Positions 35,468 to 45,442 of a stretch of DNA of 64,000 nucleotides are shown piece after piece. Below the pieces are notes generated by a model, which saw only the letters and a program-made list of their open reading frames with translations, did no database searches and was not told where the DNA came from. Location of the stretch: positions 1-64,000 of the forward strand of contig JANWIY010000107.1 of assembly GCA_025449645.1 (NCBI GenBank). Direction: 5' to 3'. Position 1 is the first letter of the stretch. Every line of letters begins with the position of its first letter. Origin of the DNA: Chitinophagaceae bacterium (lineage in GTDB: Bacteria > Bacteroidota > Bacteroidia > Chitinophagales > Chitinophagaceae). Position numbers and translations under genes: made by a program.

Positions 35468-36568
35468 ATGTACTTTTCATTCGAAAAAAATGAAGGGGAC
35501 GAAGCAAACAAGCCTTCGCGCAAGAAACCCATTTTTCCTGTCAGCGAAATGCTGAGAGATTACCTGAAACAACATGGCAGGGAAGTGAAGCTTCCTGTTT
35601 CCTATAATGACCTCAGACTGGTGTCATACGCAGTTCCACTGAAAGATAAACACGGTCAGGACACATTGTGGGAGACCGTTTCCTATGATATGCAGCATTG
35701 GCAATTCATCCGGGCCGGACTGGTGAAAATGTATGCCATCCTGAAAACCGAAGGTGACCTCACTTTTAGCAAACATCTGGATGTAGCAAGGGTCGATTTC
35801 TGCAGCTTCGCCAATTCCAGTCCCTTTCGCATCCGCATCGTGAATAAATTCAATGATAACTATGATCATTACTATGTTAAACAGGCCGATGCTTCCCGGA
35901 TTTACGGCCTTGAACTCGAGCACCTGCTTTCACCCAATAGAATTACTTATTTCACCCATCTGAATACCCTGATTGAAGAGCATATTCCGGGCATCCCGGG
36001 AGATGTATTCATTACGAATTACCTCGAAGAACCAATTACTAACCGAATCCGTTTTGCCAAGGAATTTGTGAAATTCAATGAACGCTGCTTCGTGCGGTTG
36101 CTGGGAGATATGCGTTCCTATAATTTTGTCGTTAATATAACACCTGATATAGAAGACTTCCAATATCGCATTCGGGCGATTGATTTCGATCAGCAATCCT
36201 ACGAAGGCAGGAAAAATTTATACCTGCCACAATTTTTTAAAGAGAATAGGGCACTTGTAGATCTTTGCATAAAATATTTGAACAGGGATTCTATCACCCA
36301 ATACCAAACGGAAGAAAGAACCATGATGGCGTTCCGTGTTGCTTCCTCCAGGTTCCGCCTCATGCATTTGCTGAATATCATGTCAAAGGATCCGATTTCC
36401 TCGCCTGAAAAATTATTGCAGCTTAAGCAGGAGCTTGCGGTCGCATTTGAATCACCCATCTTTCTTAAAAGCAGCTCAATGGGTCAACTCGTGAAAAGGC
36501 AGCTCAAGCAAACCCTTCAAAAAAACCTGGCGCTTATCCAAAAAAATCTCGGAAAGTTCCATGATTGA
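35468..36568 (+). CDS. Conserved hypothetical protein with aminoglycoside-phosphotransferase/kinase-like motifs
   Basis: 366 aa; FVRLLGDMRSYNFVVNITPDIEDFQYRIRAIDFDQQSYEGR resembles a kinase-like catalytic loop (GDxxxxN) plus a DFD-like metal site. Confidence 0.5.
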   Translation: MYFSFEKNEGDEANKPSRKKPIFPVSEMLRDYLKQHGREVKLPVSYNDLRLVSYAVPLKDKHGQDTLWETVSYDMQHWQFIRAGLVKMYAILKTEGDLTFSKHLDVARVDFCSFANSSPFRIRIVNKFNDNYDHYYVKQADASRIYGLELEHLLSPNRITYFTHLNTLIEEHIPGIPGDVFITNYLEEPITNRIRFAKEFVKFNERCFVRLLGDMRSYNFVVNITPDIEDFQYRIRAIDFDQQSYEGRKNLYLPQFFKENRALVDLCIKYLNRDSITQYQTEERTMMAFRVASSRFRLMHLLNIMSKDPISSPEKLLQLKQELAVAFESPIFLKSSSMGQLVKRQLKQTLQKNLALIQKNLGKFHD

Positions 36569-36617
36569 TACTTTAGAATTCATGGTTCAGAATTAAAGCA
36601 GCTAGCGTTGAATATTG

Positions 36618-36625
36618 TATCTTTG
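36618..36625 (+). promoter_or_regulatory. Candidate -7 promoter element for the aldolase gene
   Basis: TATCTTTG matches TAnnTTTG, 28 nt before the ATG at 36653. Confidence 0.4.
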
Positions 36626-36652
36626 CGGCTTCTTATTCATAAAAAACAACCC

Positions 36653-37720
36653 ATGGCGAAGTATAACGCAGGCGTTTTATTTGGCGAAGAACTCGAAGCC
36701 CTCTATCAGGATGCAAAGGATAATGAGTTTGCGATACCGGCAGTAAATGTTACAGGAACTGATACGATCAATGCGGCATTGGAAGCGGCGGCAAAAGTGA
36801 ATTCTCCAATTATCATTCAATTCTCCAATGGGGGCGCACAGTTTGTTGCAGGAAAGGGCATGCCCAACGACAAACTCCAGGGCAATATATCCGGAGGCAT
36901 TTCAGGGGCCCTCCATATTCATACTGTTGCCAAATATTACGGTATACCGGTGATTGTGCATACGGATCACGCAGCAAAAAAATGGCTGCCCTGGATCAGC
37001 GGATTAATAGATGCGGGAGAAAAATATTTCAAAGAAAAAAAACGACCGCTCTTCAGTTCGCATATGCTGGATCTATAGGAAGAGCCGCTGGAAGAAAATA
37101 TTCACACATCGGTTGAATTTTTCAAGCGGATGAAGCCGCTGGGTATGGCGATCGAGATTGAGCTTGGTGTTACCGGCGGCGAAGAAGACGGCATCGACAA
37201 CAGCGGAGTGGAAAATGATAAATTATATACACAGCCCAAGCATGTGGCTTACGCTTATACTGAGCTCAGCAAGGTTGGGCGGCTGTTCAGCGTCGCTGCA
37301 GCATTTGGAAATGTACACGGAGTATACAGTCCTGGTAATGTAGAGCTTCGGCCGGTAATCCTCAGGAACAGTCAGGACTACATTGAAAGGGAGCTTAAAA
37401 CAAAACCCAAGCCCGTTTATTTTGTCTTCCATGGCGGAAGTGGATCTCCGCAAAATCAAATCCGTGAGGCCATTGGGTACGGTGCCATCAAAATGAACCT
37501 GGATACCGATCTTCAATGGGCTTTCTGGGAAGGCGTTCACAAATACTATCAGAAAAATGAGGCCTATCTCCAGGCACAGCTGGGCAATCCCGAAGGAGCC
37601 GGGCGTCCCAATAAAAAATATTATGATCCCCGGGTATGGCTTAGAAAGGGAGAAGAAAGTTTTATCAGCCGGCTTCAGATCGCTTTTGAAGATTTGAATT
37701 GCATTAATAGAAACGCTTAG
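36653..37720 (+). pseudogene. fbaA: Class II fructose-bisphosphate aldolase interrupted by one in-frame TAG at 37076-37078
   Basis: MAKYNAGVLFGEELEALYQDAKDNEFAIPAVNV...VIVHTDHAAKKWLPW...SSHMLDL*EEPLEENIHTSVEFFKRMKPLGMAIEIELGVTGGEEDGIDNSG...; both ORFs (36608..37078 and 37130..37720) lie in one frame. Confidence 0.9.
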
Positions 37721-37744
37721 TTTTTGATTGTGTATTGTATCAAT

Positions 37745-37827
37745 TATGGCTGATGGAAATCTGATGCGAATCCGCACCTGAGGGCTATCAACCATCAACC
37801 CAATTACCGCTCATCAACAATCAAATC
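37745..37827. repeat. Degenerate heptad dyad repeat, GTTGATG class
   Basis: GGCTGATGG...GATGCGAATCCGCACCTGAGG...CTATCAACCATCAACC plus CTCATCAACAATCAA. Confidence 0.75.
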
Positions 37828-37884
37828 CCAACCCCCGCCGATTCAAGGCAAATTCCATATATTCATTCCATATTTAAATAATTT

Positions 37885-40419
37885 ATGAAATTTTTTCTTG
37901 CAGCCCTGCTGTGCGAGGGCCTTTTCATAGGATCTTCAGGGCAGCAACCCCATCAAGCGCCAACCAGAAAATCAGATTCTTTTCCTGTAACCAGGTCACC
38001 GGCTAAACCATCCGTACCAAAACCTTATAAAGAAGTAATACCGGACAGTGCCTTCAGCAGAACAGGATTATTTACAGTTCATAAAGTAGGTGACAAATGG
38101 TATTTCGAGATTGCAGACTCCCTTTTCGACCACGAGATCCTGGTTGTTACGCGCTTTAGTAAATCACCTGCAGGGAGTCGAAATTACGGCGGAGAGGAGG
38201 TTAATGAACAGACGATCCGATGGGAAAAAGGCCCTTCTGATGTCGTTTTTATGCGCATTGTAACAGAGGTTAACGTGGCGGCGGATTCATCACAACCCAT
38301 CGCCCGCGCCGTGCGCAATTCCAACCTGGATCCCATCGCGGAGGCATTCGAGATTAAAACTTACGGAAAGGAATCTGTAGTGATTGAGGTAACGGATTTT
38401 TTCAAAGGAGATAATCAGCCCGTCAGCCTGGACCCACCCACCAAGAGAAGATATAATCTCGGTGGAATTTCCTCTGACCGCTCCTATATTTCATTTATCC
38501 ATACATTCCCTCTGAACACGGAAGTGAGAACGGTGAAAACTTTCACCTCCTCTCCATCACCCGGCGGCATCCAATTCGGACCCTCATCCCAGGTAAGCCT
38601 TCCGGCGGCAGAGGCATCCGGCTCCGTTACCATCGAATTAAACAATTCGTTTATCATGCTACCGGCCATCCCTATGCGCAAACGGCTGTATGATCCGCGT
38701 GTAGGATATTTCGCGAGTGAATTTACTGTGTACAGCGACGATCAGCAGAAAGTGCAGACGGCTACATTCATTCATCATTGGCGGTTGGAGCCCCGGGATG
38801 AGGATACGGCGGCCTGGAAAAGAGGAGAACTGGTTGAACCGAAAAAGCCCATCGTCTATTATATCGATCCGGCCACTCCAAAGAATTGGCGCCCCTTCCT
38901 GATTGCCGGAATTAACGATTGGCAGCCCGCTTTCGAAAAAGCCGGCTTTAAAAACGCAATCACCGGCAAAGAATGGCCCGAGCATGATTCTACGATGAGC
39001 CTCGAAGATGCGCGGTTTTCCGTGATCCGCTATTTTGCTTCTGAAATTGAAAATGCGTATGGTCCCAATATCGCCGATCCCCGTACCGGAGAGATTCTGG
39101 AAAGCCATGTGGGCTGGTATCACAACGTGATGAAATTGGTACACGACTGGTATATGATTCAGGCGGGAGCCGTGGATCCACGGGCCAGGTCGATGAAGTT
39201 TGATGACAGCCTTATGGGAGAACTCATTCGATTTGTTTCATCACACGAAATCGGACATACCCTCGGATTGCGCCACAATATGGGCAGCAGCAGCATGACG
39301 CCTGTTGAAAAGCTTCGGGACAAGGCCTGGGTGGAAGCCCATGGCCATACCGCATCGATCATGGACTATGCCCGGTTTAATTATGTTGCCCAGCCAGAAG
39401 ACCATATTGGTCCGGCTGGATTATATCCCCGCATCGGGGAATATGACAGGTGGGCGATTCAGTGGGGATACAAGCATATTCCGGGAACCAAAGATGAGGA
39501 GGCAGATAAAAAAATCCTAAACCAATGGATAGTTGATAGCCTGAAAGCCAATCCCCGTTTGTGGTTCGGCGGTGAGGGACAAAATTATGATCCCCGTGCA
39601 CAAACAGAGGACCTGGGAGACAACAGCATGAAAGCAAGCGAATATGGGATTAAAAATCTGAAAAGAATTATTGTCCAGCTACCCCAATGGACAAAGGAAG
39701 AAGCAGACACCTATGAAAACCTGGATAACATGTATGCACAGCTCACTATTCAGTTTGGAGATTATATGAACCATGTAAGCAAAAATGTAGGAGGTATCTA
39801 TGAAACGCTTAAGAGCGTTGAACAACCAGGAGATGTATATGAACCCACGCCAAAAAAAATTCAACAGGAGGCCGTGGCCTTTTTACATTCGCAATTATTT
39901 GAAACACCTTATTGGTTGCTGAATAAGGATATACTCAACAAGATCAATAGCCCTTCTTCGAATGAGCGCATAGTGAACACGCAGGGAAGCGTTTTGCAAT
40001 CCTTACTTTCCAGCTCCCGCTTATTCCGCATGGCCATTATCCGGGACCGTTATGGTAAACCGGTAGTATACGGACCTGACGAACTGGTCACCGATCTTGA
40101 AACAGGCATCTGGAAAGAATTATCTGCAACTGTGGCCATTGATCCCTTTCGCCGAAATCTTCAAAAGGAATATGTGGAGGCGCTGATCTCGTTGATTAAT
40201 CCTGCCCAGCCTGCCATACCTTCAAATCTTCCCCGGGGGCTCATTTTATTTTTCGGAGGTGATATAAGGAACACGGATATACCTTCCATTGCCCGTGCCC
40301 ACCTGGTGGCCCTTCGAAAGCGAATCCTGGCTTCTGTTCCACGCAACTCCGACAAACTGAGCCGATACCACCTCGAAGATGTGGCTGACAGGATTAAACG
40401 GGCGCTGGAGCCCAAATAA
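37885..40419 (+). CDS. Secreted zinc-dependent metalloprotease (DUF5117/DUF5118-like)
   Basis: SSHEIGHTLGLRHNMGSSSM metzincin-like HExGHxxGxxH site; N-terminal signal peptide. Confidence 0.9.
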   Translation: MKFFLAALLCEGLFIGSSGQQPHQAPTRKSDSFPVTRSPAKPSVPKPYKEVIPDSAFSRTGLFTVHKVGDKWYFEIADSLFDHEILVVTRFSKSPAGSRNYGGEEVNEQTIRWEKGPSDVVFMRIVTEVNVAADSSQPIARAVRNSNLDPIAEAFEIKTYGKESVVIEVTDFFKGDNQPVSLDPPTKRRYNLGGISSDRSYISFIHTFPLNTEVRTVKTFTSSPSPGGIQFGPSSQVSLPAAEASGSVTIELNNSFIMLPAIPMRKRLYDPRVGYFASEFTVYSDDQQKVQTATFIHHWRLEPRDEDTAAWKRGELVEPKKPIVYYIDPATPKNWRPFLIAGINDWQPAFEKAGFKNAITGKEWPEHDSTMSLEDARFSVIRYFASEIENAYGPNIADPRTGEILESHVGWYHNVMKLVHDWYMIQAGAVDPRARSMKFDDSLMGELIRFVSSHEIGHTLGLRHNMGSSSMTPVEKLRDKAWVEAHGHTASIMDYARFNYVAQPEDHIGPAGLYPRIGEYDRWAIQWGYKHIPGTKDEEADKKILNQWIVDSLKANPRLWFGGEGQNYDPRAQTEDLGDNSMKASEYGIKNLKRIIVQLPQWTKEEADTYENLDNMYAQLTIQFGDYMNHVSKNVGGIYETLKSVEQPGDVYEPTPKKIQQEAVAFLHSQLFETPYWLLNKDILNKINSPSSNERIVNTQGSVLQSLLSSSRLFRMAIIRDRYGKPVVYGPDELVTDLETGIWKELSATVAIDPFRRNLQKEYVEALISLINPAQPAIPSNLPRGLILFFGGDIRNTDIPSIARAHLVALRKRILASVPRNSDKLSRYHLEDVADRIKRALEPK

Positions 40420-40456
40420 TTTATGCCTTCTTCAATTACTTTGTCAACTTCAAGAA

Positions 40457-42484
40457 ATGAAAAAAATATATTTATTCGGCCTCATCTGCTTCAGTATTTT
40501 ATCGTGCAATACAAAAACCGCAGAGAATCCTAAGGATGTGTTTGCTTCGAATATTGACGCGACGGTTAAACCGGTAGATGATTTCTTTTTGTATGCCCAT
40601 GGAAAATGGATAAAGGATAATCCGATCCCTCCTGAAGAAAGTTCCTGGGGAATCGGCAATGTGGTTTATAACGAAAATCAACGGCGCCTTCGCCTGATAA
40701 GTGAAGCCGCAGCACAAGAGGGGGGAGCAAAAGGATCCGCTGCCCAGATGATCGGAGATTTTTGGACGACCGCAATGGACAGCACGCAAATTGAGAACCA
40801 GGGAACCAGTTACCTGAATTCCTATTTCAAAGAAATAAACGCCATCACCAACATTCCTTCCTTTATAAACTGCATCGCAGATCTAGACAAAATACGGGTG
40901 AAGGCGCTTTTTAGCAGCCTGGAGGACCTGGATGATAAAAATAGCGATGAGATGAGTTTTAAACTCAACCAGGGCGGTTTGGGGCTTCCCGAACGTGATT
41001 ATTATTTTAACAAGGACTCATCCACAACAAATATTCGGAAAGCCTATGCTGTTCATATTAGCAAAATCGAAATGCTCCTGGGCAAGGACTCTGTTAGCGC
41101 AATTAAAAGTGCAGAAGGTATTTTAACTATGGAAACTAAGTTGGCAGGAGCTTCCCGTTCGGTCGCTGATTTGCGCGATCCGTATTCCAATTATCACAAG
41201 ATATCCATTGCAGATCTCAGAAAACTATCATCTTCCATTGATTGGAAAAGTTTATTAACAAATATTGGCGTCACGCATGTTGATTCTGTGATCGTAGGCC
41301 AGCCTGAATTCTTCAGATCTTTGGATGCTGTTTTGAAGTCGACACCCATCACGATTTTGAAAGATTACCTCACTTATCAACTGGTGAATTCCTTTGCTGG
41401 AGCACTACCTGAAAAATATGGCGAGGAATCCTTTCATTTCAATCAATTATTTAGCGGCGCAAAAGAGAGAAAACCACGCTGGAAAAGAGTGATAGGTGCC
41501 GAAGAAGGGGCGATGGGCGAATTGCTTGGTCAACTTTATGTAAAAAAATATTTTAATGAAACAGCAAAACAACGCTACGAGCGAATGGCCGAAGAAATAC
41601 GTACAGCTTATAAGGAACGGATTCAAAAACTGCCATGGATGAGTGATAGCACCAAACAAAAAGCTATCCTGAAGCTGGAAGCAATAAATAAGAAAATAGG
41701 ATACCCGGACAAATGGAAGGACTTCTCTGGTATGCAAATAAGCAAAGAAAGCTATGTGCAAAATCTAATCAACGCCAATACCTGGTGGGAAAGGTATAAT
41801 TTGAATAAACTCGGTAAGCCGGTCGATAAAAGTGAATGGACCATGTATCCCCAAACCTATAATGCCTACTACGATCCGGATAGAAACGAAATGGTATTTC
41901 CCGCTGCCGCTTTTATTGTTCCGGGTTTTGAAGATAAAGACCTGGATGATGCCACCATGTATGGTTATGTGGGCGCAAGTACGATCGGTCATGAAATAAC
42001 CCATGGCTTTGATGATCAGGGAAGGCTTTATGATGCAAGGGGCAATTTGCACAACTGGTGGACAAAAAATGATTCTGCTGAATTCGTAAAAAGAACTACA
42101 CAGATCATTAAACAGTTTAACGAATTTGAACCGCTTCCGGGCGTTCACATAAACGGGAAAGCGACACAGGGGGAAAATATTGCGGACCTTGGGGGCCTTG
42201 AATTAGGGATTCAGGCATTTAAGAAATCAGAAGCCTATAAAAAGAACGAAATAATTGGAGGCCTTACACCCATGCAACGATTCTTTATGGGATATGCGCT
42301 TTCCTGGCTATATGAAACAAGGCCGGAGAGTTTGAAATATCTGATAATGGTTGATGTACATTCGCCCGAAAAATACAGAGTGATCGGACCTTTGAGTAAT
42401 TTAGAGGAATTCTATTCAGCCTTTAATGTAAAACCGGGTGATAAAATGTACCGGGCAGACAGTGTGAGGGTGCGGATTTGGTAA
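40457..42484 (+). CDS. M13-family metallopeptidase (neprilysin/PepO-like) lipoprotein (start set at MKKIYLFGLICFSILSC)
   Basis: YNAYYDPDRNEMVFPAAAF, STIGHEITHGFDDQGRLYDARGN, ENIADLGGLELG. Confidence 0.95.
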   Translation: MKKIYLFGLICFSILSCNTKTAENPKDVFASNIDATVKPVDDFFLYAHGKWIKDNPIPPEESSWGIGNVVYNENQRRLRLISEAAAQEGGAKGSAAQMIGDFWTTAMDSTQIENQGTSYLNSYFKEINAITNIPSFINCIADLDKIRVKALFSSLEDLDDKNSDEMSFKLNQGGLGLPERDYYFNKDSSTTNIRKAYAVHISKIEMLLGKDSVSAIKSAEGILTMETKLAGASRSVADLRDPYSNYHKISIADLRKLSSSIDWKSLLTNIGVTHVDSVIVGQPEFFRSLDAVLKSTPITILKDYLTYQLVNSFAGALPEKYGEESFHFNQLFSGAKERKPRWKRVIGAEEGAMGELLGQLYVKKYFNETAKQRYERMAEEIRTAYKERIQKLPWMSDSTKQKAILKLEAINKKIGYPDKWKDFSGMQISKESYVQNLINANTWWERYNLNKLGKPVDKSEWTMYPQTYNAYYDPDRNEMVFPAAAFIVPGFEDKDLDDATMYGYVGASTIGHEITHGFDDQGRLYDARGNLHNWWTKNDSAEFVKRTTQIIKQFNEFEPLPGVHINGKATQGENIADLGGLELGIQAFKKSEAYKKNEIIGGLTPMQRFFMGYALSWLYETRPESLKYLIMVDVHSPEKYRVIGPLSNLEEFYSAFNVKPGDKMYRADSVRVRIW

Positions 42485-42557
42485 ATGAATCCTATTATTC
42501 GTGTGACGATGCTACTGATCAGCGCGGAGATGGTAACAAGAGCACGCAGATTCAGAT

Positions 42558-43700
42558 TTAATATTTCCTGAGCAAATCCAAAAACCTGCGATCGAGCTTA
42601 TGGCCATACCAATCCTCGTACTGTAGATCTGTTCTGCCGGAATCGAGGATGCCAAAATCGCCGGCAAAATTCCACACTGCAAAACCAATTCCATTGGAAG
42701 AAAGTATGTCAAGCACATCCGAGAACCAGGCCATGAAAACATCATGCGGAGTTTTATTCCAGCATCCGCATTCCCCACAATGAACTCCAACACCCTGTTG
42801 CACCAATTCTATCCATGGCTGGTAATAGGTCTCCAGCATCTCCCGGCTCAAATATTGGTTACCAACCTCGCCAGGCCATTTCGGAATAGGCATATGCTCA
42901 ATATCCTTGTTGGCCCATGGCGCTTTAAAATGTGATATTGACCCTGGATAATATCCCCTGCAACTCTGGGCAATATTTAAATCTATCAGTTCCGGCACCA
43001 CCTGATTTCCTCCGCTGTTTCCATCTGCGATAATCAGGTGGCCGGGGTTTTCCTTGCGGATAGACTCTGCTGCGGACTGAGCCAGTTTGCGGTAAATTTC
43101 TCCGGGCACAGGACCGGATTTCGAATGCTGGTCATTCATATCTTCACGTACGCTGGGTTCATTCAGAAGATCGAAACTGATTTTTTCAGGGGATTCGTCC
43201 CTGTATTTTCTGGCCCACATATTCCAGTGAAAATAAAATGCCTGCTGCGCCGCTTCGTCGCGCCATAAATTGTAGGGCTCATAAAAACCGGCGTTGATGC
43301 AATAGCCCGGGGCACGATGCAGGTTAAGGCTCACATGCATCTGGTATTTATGCGCCAGGGACACAAATGCATCTATGCGGTCTACCGCTTCCGGATTAAT
43401 ATTATATACTTCCTCAGGTAGAATATTCCTGCTTCTGTCAAAATTCAGGTAGTGAGGGTAAGCAATGGGTATCCGGACAAAATCAAATCCCCATCCCTGC
43501 ATCCATTTAAAATATTCTTCAGTTGTAGGCCGTTTCGATGGCGTTGGATCTGGTGAAAAAAAATCCAGCACATTAAATCCCTTCCATTTCGGCAGTTTGT
43601 TATTTAGCGGCATTTTAGAAACCGCAGATGCAAGGGGTTTCCCGACGGCAAGCGCTGCGGTTATCAGTCCTGCAGTTCTAATGAAATTTCTTCTTTTCAT
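42558..43700 (-). CDS. Glycoside hydrolase family 5-like (cellulase family) protein
   Basis: GFDFVRIPIAYPHYLNF...KISFDLLNEPSVRED...GVGVHCGECGCWNKTPHDVFMAWFSDVLDILSSNGIGFAVWNF; Tat-like N-terminus MKRRNFIRTAG. Confidence 0.85.
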   Translation of the reverse strand: MKRRNFIRTAGLITAALAVGKPLASAVSKMPLNNKLPKWKGFNVLDFFSPDPTPSKRPTTEEYFKWMQGWGFDFVRIPIAYPHYLNFDRSRNILPEEVYNINPEAVDRIDAFVSLAHKYQMHVSLNLHRAPGYCINAGFYEPYNLWRDEAAQQAFYFHWNMWARKYRDESPEKISFDLLNEPSVREDMNDQHSKSGPVPGEIYRKLAQSAAESIRKENPGHLIIADGNSGGNQVVPELIDLNIAQSCRGYYPGSISHFKAPWANKDIEHMPIPKWPGEVGNQYLSREMLETYYQPWIELVQQGVGVHCGECGCWNKTPHDVFMAWFSDVLDILSSNGIGFAVWNFAGDFGILDSGRTDLQYEDWYGHKLDRRFLDLLRKY

Positions 43701-45343
43701 TTTTTTATAACATCAGTAATCGGAACGCCGATACAGCCATTGGGCATCTGAATATGCAAAAGTGCCGCTATGGTCGGGGCGATATCCGTCATATGCACAG
43801 TTTCATTCGAGTTGCCGGGATGGATATGCCAGCCCATAAACAAAAGCGGAATATGTGTATCATAAGGATTCCAGGCGCCATGTGTTGTGCCTGTGCGTGC
43901 AAAAGTATCCAGCCAGCCCGGGTCAAAGACGACCTGCACCTGGCCGCTTCGCTTAAAATTATATCCATTCGTGATCATGGTCTTCAGCGGTTCAGGAATT
44001 GCGGCGTCCTGAAGCCTGTCAATATCGACAGCAAAACTAACACCCGGCTGTTTTTTCAGATAATCAACAGTAAGCGTCTTTATTTCGGAAAAATCAGCTT
44101 TTGCCGCGTCAATCTTTCCCAGATCAAAATTGATCTGATAATTTTGTGCCCCGCGGATCGCTTTGGCAATTCCAAATTTCTCATTGATTTGTTTATTCAG
44201 CGTATCTAAAATCTTTTCTGTGACAAAAAAACCTGCAGGAATGTGGTGCTCCCGGAGAAAGCCAACCGCATGTGCAGCGCCGTGATCTGCAGTTAAAAAA
44301 ACCAGGTATTGTCCTTTGCCTATCCTGTCGTCAAGCATGGAAAAAAAAGAAGCCAGATCCTTATCAAGTCGCAGGTAAGTATCTTCAACTTCAATGGAAT
44401 TGGGGCCGAAGAGATGACCTACGTAATCTGTGGAAGCACAATTGATAGTTAGAAAATCTGTTGCTGGTCCGCGCCCCAGCTGATAGCCTTCAATTGTGGC
44501 TCTGGCAAAATCCATTGTGATTGTATTTCCAAAAGGTGTGCTCCGAAATGAGCCGTGGTTTCTGGCATAAGCTGCTTTGACATCGTGCGGGAAAACCGGT
44601 GCATGTTCATCGCCGAGTTTCCCTTCATACGACATATTATCAGAATCACTCTGCAGGTAGGTGTTGATTGGATACAAAGTATTCCATCCGCCACTAATTA
44701 GCCAGTCAATGTTTCTGTCCCGGTTATACTTCACTGCCCAGTCGGGCAATTGTTTCATGTAATACGAACTGGTAATAAAATTCCCGCTTGCATCATCGAG
44801 CCAGAATGCGGCATTGGCTGCATGTCCTGCTGGTAATATGGCTGCACGGTCTTTCAGAGAAATACCCACAACCCGCGATTTAAACTGAGTGGCTATGCGC
44901 AGCTCATCGGTAACTGTGCTCACAAGCAGATTACGTGGCGACATCTTTCCTTCGGCAGACTCCGCGCCGACAGTCTGCTCCATCGAATCGGACACACAAT
45001 ACACGCTCTTGCCGCTTAATTGATCCGTCCAATCGTTTCCTGATATGCCGGTGATTGATGGAACTGAACCGGTGAATATGCAGGTATGGCCGACAGCTGT
45101 ATAAGATGGTAAATAATTAATGAGGGTGTTCTCGCAGGAAAATCCCTGATCCAAAAGTCGTTTGAATCCGCCTTCTCCATAGCGGTCATAATATCGGTAA
45201 AGATAATCCCAACGCATCTGGTCCACCACGATACCCACGACCAGCCTGGGTCTGGATAAGCCGGATGTATTCGACTGACCAAATCCCGGGAAAGTAAAAA
45301 AGAATGAAATCAAAATAAACAAAAGCAGCCACTTTCTTATCAT
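43697..45343 (-). CDS. Alkaline phosphatase superfamily protein (PafA/nucleotide pyrophosphatase-like)
   Basis: RPRLVVGIVVDQMRWDYLYRYYDRYGEGGFKRLLDQGFSCENTLINYLPSYTAVGHTCIFTGSVPSITGISGNDW...VFLTADHGAAH. Confidence 0.9.
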   Translation of the reverse strand: MIRKWLLLFILISFFFTFPGFGQSNTSGLSRPRLVVGIVVDQMRWDYLYRYYDRYGEGGFKRLLDQGFSCENTLINYLPSYTAVGHTCIFTGSVPSITGISGNDWTDQLSGKSVYCVSDSMEQTVGAESAEGKMSPRNLLVSTVTDELRIATQFKSRVVGISLKDRAAILPAGHAANAAFWLDDASGNFITSSYYMKQLPDWAVKYNRDRNIDWLISGGWNTLYPINTYLQSDSDNMSYEGKLGDEHAPVFPHDVKAAYARNHGSFRSTPFGNTITMDFARATIEGYQLGRGPATDFLTINCASTDYVGHLFGPNSIEVEDTYLRLDKDLASFFSMLDDRIGKGQYLVFLTADHGAAHAVGFLREHHIPAGFFVTEKILDTLNKQINEKFGIAKAIRGAQNYQINFDLGKIDAAKADFSEIKTLTVDYLKKQPGVSFAVDIDRLQDAAIPEPLKTMITNGYNFKRSGQVQVVFDPGWLDTFARTGTTHGAWNPYDTHIPLLFMGWHIHPGNSNETVHMTDIAPTIAALLHIQMPNGCIGVPITDVIKK

Positions 45344-45442
45344 TTCAAAACATTTAGACAAATGTATCTCCAAATTCCGGCTTGCCCTGTTCTTTAAAAG
45401 CATTATTTTTACGTCAATTTTTTAATTCAACCCACTTCAACA

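Noticed and set aside
36653-37720. Alternative genetic code or TAG reassignment
   Set aside because: Several intact genes in the window (for example sucC and 45443..46699) terminate with TAG at conserved C-termini, so TAG functions as stop here.
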